The position numbers and the translations under genes were made by a program. Shown here one piece after another: positions 36,298 to 44,168 of a stretch of DNA of 64,000 nucleotides; the stretch's first letter is position 1; each line of letters opens with the position of its first letter. The notes beneath the pieces are model-generated. The model made no database searches, had not been told where the DNA came from, and saw nothing but the letters and a program-made list of their open reading frames with translations. Source of the stretch: Collinsella sp. UBA6357 (GTDB lineage Bacteria > Actinomycetota > Coriobacteriia > Coriobacteriales > Coriobacteriaceae). Location: contig DJRP01000034.1 in NCBI GenBank assembly GCA_002437815.1, positions 119,414 to 183,413 of the forward strand. The letters run 5' to 3'.

Positions 36298-37401
36298 ATG
36301 GGTTTGATCCAAAAGAAGGACGAGAAGGAAGAGATCGACGGCATTCAGATCATCGAGCGCGGTGCCGGTGCGCCGGGCGATGATACGGAGAAGATCGATC
36401 TGGTTGCCGGCACTTCGGCCGAGCATATCGCAGCCGGTACTACCGCCGAGCAGGAGGACGCCAAGCTCGAGGCTCAGATCGCAGCCGATGCAGCCGATGA
36501 GAACCTCATGCCCGAGCAGGATGGGGACGAGCGGGAGGCCGACGACGAGCAGGGCGATGATGGGGAGGATGCTCCGTCCAAGAAAAAGCCGCTGATCATC
36601 GCCGGCTTTGTGATCGCTGTGATCGTTGCCGCCGTGATCGGCTATTTTGTGGGCAACGGTGGCTTTGGCGGCAAGGGCGCCGGTTCCGCCACGCTTTCCG
36701 AGAGCCAGCTCGATTCGACGGTGGCAAGCTATACCTACAACGGCAAGAAGACCGATATCACGGCGCGCGAGGCGATCGAGAGCCAGTACAGCCTCGACAC
36801 CGTCAAGGATTCCGATGGCAACTACGCCGCCCCCTCGGCCGACACCATCCTGTCCTACGTGCGCAACCAGATTCTGCTCGATGCTGCCGAGGACCAGGGC
36901 ATCACCGTCTCTGCCAAGGAGATGAAGAAGTATGCCAAGGACTCTATCGGCACCTCGAGCTACAAGACCATGGCCAAGCAGTACGGCGTGAGCAAAAGCC
37001 AGGCCAAGCAGATCGTGAAGCAGTCCGCCACGCTTCAAAAGCTCTATAAGAAGACGGTGGGCAACTCTACGGCCACCATGCCGACGGCTCCGACCGAGCC
37101 TGCCGACGGCAACGAGGATACCGCTTCCAAAGACTACGCCGACTACATCATCGGCCTTGCCGGTGACGAGTGGGATAGTGATAAGGGTACCTGGAAGGAC
37201 TCCGACAGCACGTACGCCAAGGCGTTCAAGGATGACGAGTTCACGGCCGATAGCGCTACCTACAAGCAGGCTATGACCGCCTATTACACCGCCTACCAGC
37301 AGTATTCGAGCGAGGCTTCGAGCTCGAGCTCAAAGTGGACCGAGTACGCCAACGGACTGTATGCAAGCGCCAACATCTCCATATACGGCCTGTTCGCGTA
37401 G
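36298..37401 (+). CDS. Single-pass membrane protein with SurA/PrsA N-domain-like helices, function unknown
   Basis: 367 residues: a strongly acidic cytoplasmic region (1-93), a membrane helix at 98-119, then an extracytoplasmic helical domain. Within it, SADTILSYVRNQILLDAAEDQGITVSAKEMKKYAKD resembles the chaperone half of SurA/trigger-factor-like foldases, but no peptidyl-prolyl isomerase domain follows. A foldase-like or secretion-helper role is possible but unproven. ATG 36298 has CAAGGAGA upstream. Monocistronic with its own terminator. Confidence 0.7.
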   Translation: MGLIQKKDEKEEIDGIQIIERGAGAPGDDTEKIDLVAGTSAEHIAAGTTAEQEDAKLEAQIAADAADENLMPEQDGDEREADDEQGDDGEDAPSKKKPLIIAGFVIAVIVAAVIGYFVGNGGFGGKGAGSATLSESQLDSTVASYTYNGKKTDITAREAIESQYSLDTVKDSDGNYAAPSADTILSYVRNQILLDAAEDQGITVSAKEMKKYAKDSIGTSSYKTMAKQYGVSKSQAKQIVKQSATLQKLYKKTVGNSTATMPTAPTEPADGNEDTASKDYADYIIGLAGDEWDSDKGTWKDSDSTYAKAFKDDEFTADSATYKQAMTAYYTAYQQYSSEASSSSSKWTEYANGLYASANISIYGLFA

Positions 37402-37467
37402 TGGTTCGTCGCTCCAAGCCCCAAACAGCCAGATGGGGCTTCGCAAGTCGCTATAAGGAAATCCCAC

Positions 37468-37498
37468 AGGGCTGCGCCATGTGCGCGGCCCTTTTTGC
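37468..37498 (+). terminator. Terminator after the acidic membrane protein gene
   Basis: Stem AGGGCTGCGC with GCGCGGCCCT (one mismatch), then TTTTT. Confidence 0.8.
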
Positions 37499-37595
37499 TA
37501 TGCGGGTGATATATCAACCGCATGACGACGCCGTGGCGGCGGGGGAGTGCGACAATGGCTTTCGTGTACCAACCCGCATCCGAGAGGGGATTGCA

Positions 37596-38069
37596 ATGAT
37601 TTACGGCGCTTTGGGCGACATCGAGGAGTACCGCGGCATGATGCTCGGCCTTGACGTGCTGATCGACTGGCTCGAGGAGCACGATCCAGCTGAGCTCGAG
37701 GTCGGCAGCCACAAGATTCTGGGCGAAAAGGTTTTTGCCAACGTCATGGCACCCACCACGCGCCCTGAGGCCGATGCTCATTACGAGACCCACCAGCGCT
37801 ACCATGACCTGCAGATCGATGTGGAAGGTCGCGAGGCGTTCAAGGTCGCCACGGGTAGCCTGACGCTCGTTCAGGAGTTCGACGAGAAGGACGACTACGA
37901 TCTTGTCGACTCCGATGCGGGTATTCAGGGCGATCTTGCCGATGACAAGTTTGCGATCTTTGTCGCCGGTGAGCCCCATATGCCTACGCTGGAGTATCCC
38001 GGCGATGGTGCCCAGCCCGTCAAGAAGATCTGCTTCAAGATCTTGGCCGACACCTACTGGGAGGAGTAG
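37596..38069 (+). CDS. YhcH/YjgK/YiaL family protein
   Basis: 157 residues. Cupin-like family (DUF386), includes NanQ/YhcH, reported as a sialic acid anomerase, and the former 'EbgC' beta-galactosidase subunit. The family signatures ETHQRYHDLQ and a C-terminal KKICFKILADTYW are present; HxH and E residues likely bind a metal. ATG 37596 has GAGAGGGG upstream; the longer frame is not coding. It stands near the amino-sugar PTS, which fits host-glycan sugar use. Confidence 0.87.
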   Translation: MIYGALGDIEEYRGMMLGLDVLIDWLEEHDPAELEVGSHKILGEKVFANVMAPTTRPEADAHYETHQRYHDLQIDVEGREAFKVATGSLTLVQEFDEKDDYDLVDSDAGIQGDLADDKFAIFVAGEPHMPTLEYPGDGAQPVKKICFKILADTYWEE

Positions 38070-38092
38070 GGGGTAGCTACGCCCCCCCCTCG

Positions 38093-38204
38093 TTGAAGTT
38101 CGAGTTTCCAACGTGAATCTCATTGGCGAAACAGCATAAGCGCAGGTAAAACGCTCGGCAGGCTTGATGCTTGCCGAGCGTTTTGTTGGAAAGTCGAACT
38201 TCAA
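38093..38204. repeat. Palindromic intergenic element enclosing the yhcH terminator
   Basis: Arms TTGAAGTTCGAGTTTCCAAC (38093-38112) and GTTGGAAAGTCGAACTTCAA (38185-38204) pair at 19 of 20 positions and match the arms at 2169-2331. The loop holds CGCAGGTAAAAC, a degenerate version of the ACCTGCGGTTTT core in reverse, and a terminator hairpin (AAAACGCTCGGCA with TGCCGAGCGTTTT, 38148-38184). Confidence 0.8.
38148..38187 (+). terminator. Terminator of yhcH
   Basis: Stem ACGCTCGGCA with TGCCGAGCGT, followed by TTTTGTT. It sits in the loop of the surrounding palindromic element. Confidence 0.8.
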
Positions 38205-38285
38205 TGAGGGAGTGGTATTGAGTTGTATTTGATATGGGGTTCGAGAACAAAAAAGCCGCCCCGAAGGACGACTTCTCAAATGCAC

Positions 38286-38361
38286 TGGAGCCAGCGACCG
38301 GGCTCGAACCGGTGACCCCCGCTTTACGAGAGCGGTGCTCTACCAACTGAGCTACGCTGGC
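38286..38361 (-). tRNA. tRNA-Thr (anticodon CGT)
   Basis: The minus strand folds as a full cloverleaf: acceptor GCCAGCG with CGCTGGC, D-arm with GTAGCTCAGTTGGTAGAGC, anticodon stem CCGCT/AGCGG around loop CTCGTAA, T-arm CCGGTTCGAGCCCGG. Anticodon CGT reads ACG (Thr). The 3' CCA is encoded (38286-38288), with T as discriminator base. Confidence 0.97.
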
Positions 38362-38938
38362 GGCCATGTGGTGGCGCACAAAGGCGTCAACAGCTGGATA
38401 TATTACGGGACAAATCGCGGTCGCGCAAGTGCTCCACTCGGTTTTCTCAAATCTTTTGGCAGAGACGGCGGTCCGCCTGATTCCACTCCGCGAACGGTCA
38501 AAAACTACCGTTCACCGAATGACGGTCGTAAGGGCTTAAACTGGTATTAATCGATTAAAACCAATCTGAAAATCTTCATATTGACCAGCGGGTCTTTACT
38601 GACAACATTGGTTAACTTTGATCAATTTTTATCAACGTAGCATCAATAAACACAGACTGTAACGTTTCAAAATGGTTACAAAACCGCAGGTAGAAGTATT
38701 AACGAGCGGTAAACGGTCGAAAAATGACCGCCAACGGTGCAAAAACGTTTTACTCTTGGTGCCAATCAGGGAGACACAAAGTGTGGTGATATAGTGACAA
38801 CAACACGTCACGTGGTTACTACCAGTGAAGGGCCAATGGCCGTTCGTGTAGCTCGTTTTGAGCTTCAAAGGTATCCACCCGCTGGCTCTCGGACTTAACG
38901 GATCTTATACGTCGAACACCTCCGAAAGGGGCATTTGA
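38362..38938. promoter_or_regulatory. Regulatory region upstream of the mannose-family PTS
   Basis: 577 nt without a gene. It holds the inverted pair GAACGGT/ACCGTTC (38492-38513), GCGGTAAACGGTC...GACCGC (38706-38731), several further ACGGTC copies, one exact AAAACCGCAGGT (38680-38691), a TATAGT at 38790-38795 and the GntR-type site at 38813-38824. The leader after the site is about 110 nt and ends with AAAGGGG before the EIIA start. Confidence 0.5.
38813..38824. promoter_or_regulatory. Probable GntR operator (TGGTTACTACCA) of the PTS operon
   Basis: TGGT-TACT-ACCA is an inverted repeat and recurs identically at 42844-42855 before agaS. Its layout matches the TGGTCTAGACCA type of site bound by NagR/DasR regulators. 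It lies just downstream of a -10-like TATAGT, a place for repression. Confidence 0.65.
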
Positions 38939-39379
38939 ATGGTTGGTTTTATCCTCACCGGTCACGGTCAGTTCGCTCCCGGTCTCGCAAGTGCAATCGC
39001 GATGGTCGCGGGCGACCAGCCCGCGTTTACCGTTGTGCCTTTTGAGGGTGACGCGGCTGCTACCTATGGTGAGGATCTTCGTGCCGCCATCACCGCCATG
39101 CGCGAAGAGTGCGACGGCGTGCTTGTCTTTACCGACCTGCTTGGCGGTACCCCCTTCAACCAGGCCATGATGATTGCCCAGGACGTCGACAACGTCGAGG
39201 TCGTCACGGGCACCAACCTCCCCATGGTTATCGAGTTGCTCTTCCTGCGCGGCAACGCCACCCTTGTCGAACTCGGCGAACAGGCCGTCACCGTCGGTCA
39301 GACCGGCGTCACCGTCCAGACGGTCGACTCCGTTGCCGCCGTCGAGGACGACGACTTCGATGGCGAGGACGGCATCTAA
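38939..39379 (+). CDS. PTS mannose/sorbose/N-acetylgalactosamine family, EIIA
   Basis: 146-residue cytoplasmic EIIA that takes phosphate from HPr. The phospho-histidine is His9 in LTGHGQFAPG, the PTS EIIA-man signature, followed by DLLGGTPFNQA. First gene of a four-gene EIIA-B-C-D cluster, with its own subunit genes rather than a fused EIIAB. Together with AgaS and a deacetylase downstream, the likely substrate is N-acetylgalactosamine or galactosamine; other hexoses or hexosamines remain possible. Confidence 0.92.
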   Translation: MVGFILTGHGQFAPGLASAIAMVAGDQPAFTVVPFEGDAAATYGEDLRAAITAMREECDGVLVFTDLLGGTPFNQAMMIAQDVDNVEVVTGTNLPMVIELLFLRGNATLVELGEQAVTVGQTGVTVQTVDSVAAVEDDDFDGEDGI

Positions 39380-39445
39380 TCCGCCGTCCCTTCGCACTTT
39401 GAGATCTTTGAGGTCATAACCAGCAACGAAAGGAAGCTGATCCAC

Positions 39446-39928
39446 ATGGCAGAACCCAACATCCTTCTTACCCGTATCGATAACCGTTTGATCCATGGCC
39501 AGGTCGCTACCCAGTGGAACTCCACTCTGGGCTCCAACCTCATCCTCGTCGCCAACGACGACGTCTCGACCAACACCATGCGTCAGAACCTCATGAAGAT
39601 GGCCGCTCCCGCCGGTGTCGCCACGCGTTTCTTCTCGCTGCAGAAGACCATCGACATCATCGGCAAGGCCAGCCCGCGCCAGAAAATCTTCATCGTGGCC
39701 GAAACACCGGAAGACGTGCTTACGCTCGTCAAGGGCGGTGTGCCTATAAAGAAGGTCAACATCGGCAACATGCACATGTCGGAAGGAAAGCGTCAGGTCG
39801 CCACCTCCGTCGCCGTTAACGACGAGGACGTCGCCGCTTTCAAAGAGCTGCAGGAATTGGGGGTGGAGTTGGAGATCAGGCGCGTTCCGAGCACGCCTGT
39901 CGAGGACACGAGCAAGCTCTTCTCGTAG
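39446..39928 (+). CDS. PTS mannose family, EIIB
   Basis: 160-residue EIIB that passes phosphate from EIIA to the incoming sugar. Phospho-acceptor His17 lies in TRIDNRLIHGQVATQW, the standard motif. Start ATG with GAAAGGAAG upstream; 66 bases after EIIA. Substrate assignment follows the cluster (hexosamine), since EIIB sequence alone does not fix it. Confidence 0.92.
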   Translation: MAEPNILLTRIDNRLIHGQVATQWNSTLGSNLILVANDDVSTNTMRQNLMKMAAPAGVATRFFSLQKTIDIIGKASPRQKIFIVAETPEDVLTLVKGGVPIKKVNIGNMHMSEGKRQVATSVAVNDEDVAAFKELQELGVELEIRRVPSTPVEDTSKLFS

Positions 39929-40015
39929 TTCTCGTTTCCACACCGTCGGGCATATCCCGACACCTAGTGCATGATTTCCGAGGTCATGCACGTATGTATC
40001 GAAAGGAGGAGCAAG

Positions 40016-40816
40016 ATGGAATACTCGATCATCCAGGTCGCACTCGTCTTCATCGTCACGTTTATCGCGGCTATCGACCAGTTCAACTTCCTCGAGTCTC
40101 TCTATCAGCCCATCGTCACCGGTGCCGTCATCGGCCTTATCCTTGGCGACCTCAACACCGGTCTTCTCGTCGGTGGTACCTATCAGCTCATGACCATCGG
40201 CAACATGCCGATCGGTGGTGCGCAGCCGCCTAACGCCGTCATCGGCGGCATCATGGCAGCCGTTCTTGCTATCGCCACGGGCCTCGAGCCCAACGCGGCC
40301 GTCGGCCTTGCCATCCCGTTCGCTCTGCTCGGCCAGCTTGGCGTGACCCTGGTGTTCACGCTTATGTCGCCGCTCATGGCCACCGCTGACAACATGGCTC
40401 ACAACGCCGACACCAAGGGCATCGAGAAGCTCAACTACTTCGCTATGGCCCTGCTCGGTCTGATCTTCGCCGTCGTCGTCACCCTGTTCTTCATCGCCGG
40501 TTCCACCATCGGCCAGACCATCGCTTCCGCCATTCCCGATTGGCTGCAGACGGGTCTGTCCGCTGCCGGTGGCATGATGCGCTTCGTCGGCTTCGCCGTC
40601 CTGCTCAAGGTCATGATGAATCGCGATATGTGGGGCTTCTTCCTCATGGGCTTCGGCCTCGCGCTCATCACCGTCGCCAACGACTCGCTGGCGACCCCGG
40701 CCCTGCTGATCCTTGCCCTCATCGGTTTCGGTATCGCTTTCTGGGACTTCCAGCAGCAGACCGAGCTCAAGGGCGCTGCAATCTCTGACGGAGGTGACTT
40801 CGAAGATGGCATCTAA
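40016..40816 (+). CDS. PTS mannose family, EIIC
   Basis: 266-residue membrane channel subunit with about seven to eight helices. IIQVALVFIVTFIAAIDQFN and GGTYQLMTIGNMPIGGAQPPNAVIGG are typical of EIIC of the ManY/AgaW/SorA type. ATG 40016 has an ideal AAAGGAGG. Its end overlaps the EIID start by 11 bases, implying coupled translation of the two membrane subunits. Confidence 0.93.
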   Translation: MEYSIIQVALVFIVTFIAAIDQFNFLESLYQPIVTGAVIGLILGDLNTGLLVGGTYQLMTIGNMPIGGAQPPNAVIGGIMAAVLAIATGLEPNAAVGLAIPFALLGQLGVTLVFTLMSPLMATADNMAHNADTKGIEKLNYFAMALLGLIFAVVVTLFFIAGSTIGQTIASAIPDWLQTGLSAAGGMMRFVGFAVLLKVMMNRDMWGFFLMGFGLALITVANDSLATPALLILALIGFGIAFWDFQQQTELKGAAISDGGDFEDGI

Positions 40817-41888
40817 TGAGTATGTGATTCCCGAGCACTACGAGGACCTTACGCCGGCCCCGCAGCTCGACCAGAAGACCCTCAACAAGATGGCATGGCG
40901 TTCCTGCTTCCTGCAGGCATCGTTCAACTACGAGCGCATGCAGGCCGCCGGTTGGCTGTACTCCATCATTCCCGGTCTGGAGAAGATCCACACCAACAAG
41001 AACGACCTCGCGGCTTCCATGAGCCACAATCTGGAGTTCTTCAACACCCACCCGTTCCTGGTCACCTTTGTTATGGGCATCGTGCTTTCGCTCGAGCAGA
41101 ACAAGGTTGACATCCCCACGATCCGCGCCGTCCGCGTCGCTGCCATGGGCCCGCTCGGTGGTATCGGTGACGCCCTGTTCTGGCTGACGCTCGTGCCTAT
41201 CACGGCCGGCATCACCTCTAACATGGCCATCAACGGCAACCCCGCGGCCCCGATCATCTTCCTGGTGATCTTCAACGTCGTGCAGTTTGCCCTTCGTTTC
41301 TGGCTCATGAACTGGTCCTACAAGCTGGGCACCAGCGCTATCGATGCGCTGACGGCCAACATGCAGGCCTTCACCCGCGCCGCTTCCATCATGGGCGTCT
41401 TCGTTGTCGGTTGCCTGGTCGTCACCATGGGTGGCACCCAGATCAACCTGCAGATCCCCAACGGCACCACTCGTGGCCTGTCTGCGCAGACCGTCGTCGT
41501 GTCCGAGGATGAGGCCGAGAACTTCACCAGCATGAAGGGTATCGACACCGAGACTGCCGACGCCGGCACCATCGCTATGACGGACAAGGATGGCAACGCC
41601 CTCACCGCCACCGATGCCGATGGCAACGCCGTCGAGTGCGGTGTCACCGATCTGGGCAACGGCATGGAGTCCGTCACTTACGGTACCGTTACCGAGGATC
41701 CCGTGAACTTCTCCGTGGCCGACACGCTCAACACGATCGTCCCGAAGCTCGTCCCGCTCGCGCTCACCCTGCTTCTCTACTACATGTTCTCGAAGCATAA
41801 CTGGACCCCGACCAAGGGCATTCTGCTGCTCTTCGTTCTGGGCATCCTGGGCGCCGGCCCGCTTGGTCTCTGGCCGAGCATCTGGTAA
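40806..41888 (+). CDS. PTS mannose family, EIID with an extra extracytoplasmic loop
   Basis: Second membrane subunit, 360 residues against about 270-300 for typical ManZ/AgaE-type proteins. Residues 28-200 hold the conserved EIID core (MAWRSCFLQASFNYERMQAAG, GPLGGIGDALFW). A segment at about 210-303, rich in Asp, Thr, Gly and with two DxDGNA units (DKDGNALTA, DADGNAVEC), has no counterpart in the family core and precedes the last membrane helices. It may project outside and shape substrate access. Ends at the operon terminator. Confidence 0.9.
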   Translation: MASNEYVIPEHYEDLTPAPQLDQKTLNKMAWRSCFLQASFNYERMQAAGWLYSIIPGLEKIHTNKNDLAASMSHNLEFFNTHPFLVTFVMGIVLSLEQNKVDIPTIRAVRVAAMGPLGGIGDALFWLTLVPITAGITSNMAINGNPAAPIIFLVIFNVVQFALRFWLMNWSYKLGTSAIDALTANMQAFTRAASIMGVFVVGCLVVTMGGTQINLQIPNGTTRGLSAQTVVVSEDEAENFTSMKGIDTETADAGTIAMTDKDGNALTATDADGNAVECGVTDLGNGMESVTYGTVTEDPVNFSVADTLNTIVPKLVPLALTLLLYYMFSKHNWTPTKGILLLFVLGILGAGPLGLWPSIW

Positions 41889-41953
41889 GGCTCTAGCTTG
41901 AGGGGCGCGCACCGCGCGGTCCGCGCCCCGACCCCTTAAGCCATGTGTATGTT

Positions 41954-41992
41954 AAAGGCCGCGTGTCCTTGCTGGGCACGCGGCCTTTGCTA
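41954..41992 (+). terminator. Terminator of the mannose-family PTS operon
   Basis: A 15-bp stem, AAAGGCCGCGTGTCC (41954-41968) with GGGCACGCGGCCTTT (41974-41988). Confidence 0.85.
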
Positions 41993-42074
41993 TCTTGATT
42001 TTTCGATCAGGCAAGCTGGATAATGCACTGGCTGGTATCGTTGCTGCATCATTGAGTTGAAGGTGGAGAATAAG

Positions 42075-42806
42075 ATGGCGATCGGGGCGCGTAAGCAACC
42101 GCTATACGATCAGCTGGTCGACATTTTGACCGAGAAGATCGATCACGAGTATCGTCCGGGGGATATGATTCCCTCGGAACGCGAGCTCTCGGAGCGCTAT
42201 GGTCTTTCGCGTACCACGGTGCGCCTTGCGCTGCAGGAGTTGGAGCGCCTGGGGCTGGTCGTGCGCCAGCACGGTCGCGGCACCTTTGTGGCAGATCGTT
42301 CCGCACAGACCACCAATCTTATGCAGTCGTATAGTTTTACCGAGCAGATGCGTGCCATGGGCCGCGAACCCGAGACCACCATCCTCGAGTTCAGCGAGAT
42401 GGAGGCCGACAAGAACCTTTCCGAGCATATGGGGTGCAAGATCGGTGACAAGCTGTTCAAGCTCAAACGACTCCGTTCTGCCGATAACATGCCCATGATG
42501 GTCGAGCGCAGCTATCTTCCGGTGCGCAAGTTCTTATCGCTTAAGCGTCCGTTGCTCGAGCATAAGCCGCTGTACGATGTGATCGAGCAAGATTATCAGC
42601 AAAAGATACGCGTGGCGGAGGAAGAGTTCTTTGCGAGCATCGCGCGTCCGGCCGATGCCCATCTGTTGGGGATCGGCGAGGGATCGCCTGTTCTCGATCT
42701 GGTACGCACCACCTATAACGAGGGCAACGAGATCGTGGAGTATACGCTTTCGGTCGCCCGAGCCGACCAGTTCAAATACAAGGTCTACCACCATCGAAAC
42801 GAATAG
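42075..42806 (+). CDS. GntR-family regulator (HutC/UTRA), probable amino-sugar repressor
   Basis: 243 residues. N-terminal winged HTH (PLYDQLVDILTEKI, SERELSERYGLSRTTVRLALQELERLGLV), then a UTRA domain from about 90 (SYSFTEQMRAMGREPETTI). The pattern fits NagR/YvoA/DasR relatives, which sense GlcNAc-6-P or GlcN-6-P. The start ATG 42075 follows GGTGGAG. It lies between the PTS operon and agaS, both preceded by an identical TGGTTACTACCA site, its likely target. Confidence 0.9.
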   Translation: MAIGARKQPLYDQLVDILTEKIDHEYRPGDMIPSERELSERYGLSRTTVRLALQELERLGLVVRQHGRGTFVADRSAQTTNLMQSYSFTEQMRAMGREPETTILEFSEMEADKNLSEHMGCKIGDKLFKLKRLRSADNMPMMVERSYLPVRKFLSLKRPLLEHKPLYDVIEQDYQQKIRVAEEEFFASIARPADAHLLGIGEGSPVLDLVRTTYNEGNEIVEYTLSVARADQFKYKVYHHRNE

Positions 42807-42843
42807 CACCATCGATTCGCTGTGAGGTTTCTTTGAAACGAAC

Positions 42844-42855
42844 TGGTTACTACCA
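42844..42855. promoter_or_regulatory. Probable GntR operator (TGGTTACTACCA) of agaS
   Basis: Identical to the site before the PTS operon; here the repeat extends to CTGGT-TACT-ACCAG. TATAAT at 42873-42878 follows, so the operator overlaps the -35 region. Confidence 0.65.
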
Positions 42856-42917
42856 GATAACCAACGTAAGAGTATAATTGCACGTCAGAGGATTACTTCT
42901 AGAGAGAGGTATTAACT

Positions 42918-44084
42918 ATGTTTGAAAAGAGTGTAGAGGAGCTCACCGAGCTCGGCGCGCAGATCACCACGGCTGAGATCAAACAGCAGCCCGAGCTTTG
43001 GCGCGATACGCTCAACATCTATCGTGAAAACCTCGATGCCATCGAGGCCTTCTTGGCCGATGCGCGCGCCATGGGCGACGATCGTCTCTCTGTCGTCTTC
43101 ACCGGTGCCGGTACCTCCGACTATGTCGGCGACACCTGCGCTCCGTATCTGCGCCATGCCGGTGACACCGATCTCTATGATTTCAAGCCGATCGCCACGA
43201 CCGACATCGTGTCGGCCCCGCGTGATTTCCTGCGCCCCGAGGACCCGACGCTTGTTGTCTCGTTCGCCCGTTCTGGCAACAGCCCCGAGAGCCTAGCTGC
43301 CGTGAAGGTTGCCAAGGAGCTCGTCCGCAACGTCAAGTTCCTCAACATCACCTGTGCTCCCGAGGGCAAGCTCGCCGTCGAATCCGCCGACGACCCGAAC
43401 GCCCTCACGCTGCTCATTCCGCGCGCCAACGACAAGGGCTTTGCCATGACCGGCTCCTATAGCTGCATGACGCTGCTCGCCACGCTCATCTTCGATACGG
43501 CCTCCATGGAGCAGAAGGCCGCCTGGGTCGAGCAGATTGCCAAGATGGGCGAGGAGGTCGTTTCCCGCGAGGACGAGATCGCTGCCTACCTTGCTGGCGA
43601 TTTCAATCGCGTCACCTATTTGGGTTCCGGTTCTTTTGGCGGTCTTGCCCAGGAGTCGCAGCTCAAGATTCTCGAGCTTGCTCACGGTCTTGTCGCTACC
43701 TCCTACGACACCTGCATGGGCTATCGTCACGGCCCCAAGTCCTTCGTCGACGACAAGACGCTTGTCTTTGTCTTTATGAACAACGACGAGTACACCCGTC
43801 AGTACGACCTCGACATCCTGCACGAGATCGACGGTGACCAGATCGCCCAGAAGACCATCGCCGTCCAGCAGGACGTAGCACCGGCTTTCGAGCACGAGGC
43901 CTTCACCTTCGCCGGCTATGAGGCGCTGCCCGAGGGTTACCTGGCACTGCCGTTTGTCATGGTCGCCCAGACCGTGTCGCTGCTCAACTCGGTGCGCGTG
44001 GGCAACACGCCCGATACGCCGAGCCCCACCGGAACCGTCAACCGCGTGGTCAAGGGTGTGACGATTCATCCCTTCACCGCCTAA
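42918..44084 (+). CDS. agaS: AgaS-type sugar isomerase/deaminase (SIS domains)
   Basis: 388 residues with two SIS (sugar isomerase) domains; GAGTSDYVGDTCAPYL and ARSGNSPESLAAVKVA are the phosphosugar-binding loops. AgaS converts galactosamine-6-phosphate to tagatose-6-phosphate with ammonia release, which links this cluster to LacC and the aldolase downstream. ATG 42918 has AGAGAGGT upstream. It is 84 bases from the deacetylase gene, with a terminator-like hairpin between. Alternative: a glucosamine-6-P-like isomerase; context favours the Aga route. Confidence 0.9.
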   Translation: MFEKSVEELTELGAQITTAEIKQQPELWRDTLNIYRENLDAIEAFLADARAMGDDRLSVVFTGAGTSDYVGDTCAPYLRHAGDTDLYDFKPIATTDIVSAPRDFLRPEDPTLVVSFARSGNSPESLAAVKVAKELVRNVKFLNITCAPEGKLAVESADDPNALTLLIPRANDKGFAMTGSYSCMTLLATLIFDTASMEQKAAWVEQIAKMGEEVVSREDEIAAYLAGDFNRVTYLGSGSFGGLAQESQLKILELAHGLVATSYDTCMGYRHGPKSFVDDKTLVFVFMNNDEYTRQYDLDILHEIDGDQIAQKTIAVQQDVAPAFEHEAFTFAGYEALPEGYLALPFVMVAQTVSLLNSVRVGNTPDTPSPTGTVNRVVKGVTIHPFTA

Positions 44085-44107
44085 TTTTTTGGGTATACGC
44101 TGATTTG

Positions 44108-44140
44108 TGCCCGCTCGCTGCGCGCGGGCGGGCATTTTTA
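44108..44140 (+). terminator. Terminator/attenuator between agaS and nagA
   Basis: Stem TGCCCGCTCGC with GCGGGCGGGCA (one mismatch), then ATTTTTA. nagA has no clear promoter after it, so partial read-through is likely. Confidence 0.7.
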
Positions 44141-44168
44141 TTCGCTCAGAGCTTAGGGAGTTGCCTTC

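Noticed and set aside
34270..37038. 922-residue minus-strand ORF
   Set aside because: It is antisense to five well-supported genes, its product is Arg/His/Gly-rich and unlike any family, and it reflects the codon bias of the genes on the other strand.
37335..37595. N-terminal extension of YhcH
   Set aside because: The upstream frame crosses a terminator, and ATG 37596 has a good ribosome site and matches the family start.
38362..38938. Riboswitch upstream of the PTS
   Set aside because: No known aptamer consensus was recognised; the repeats fit protein operators better.
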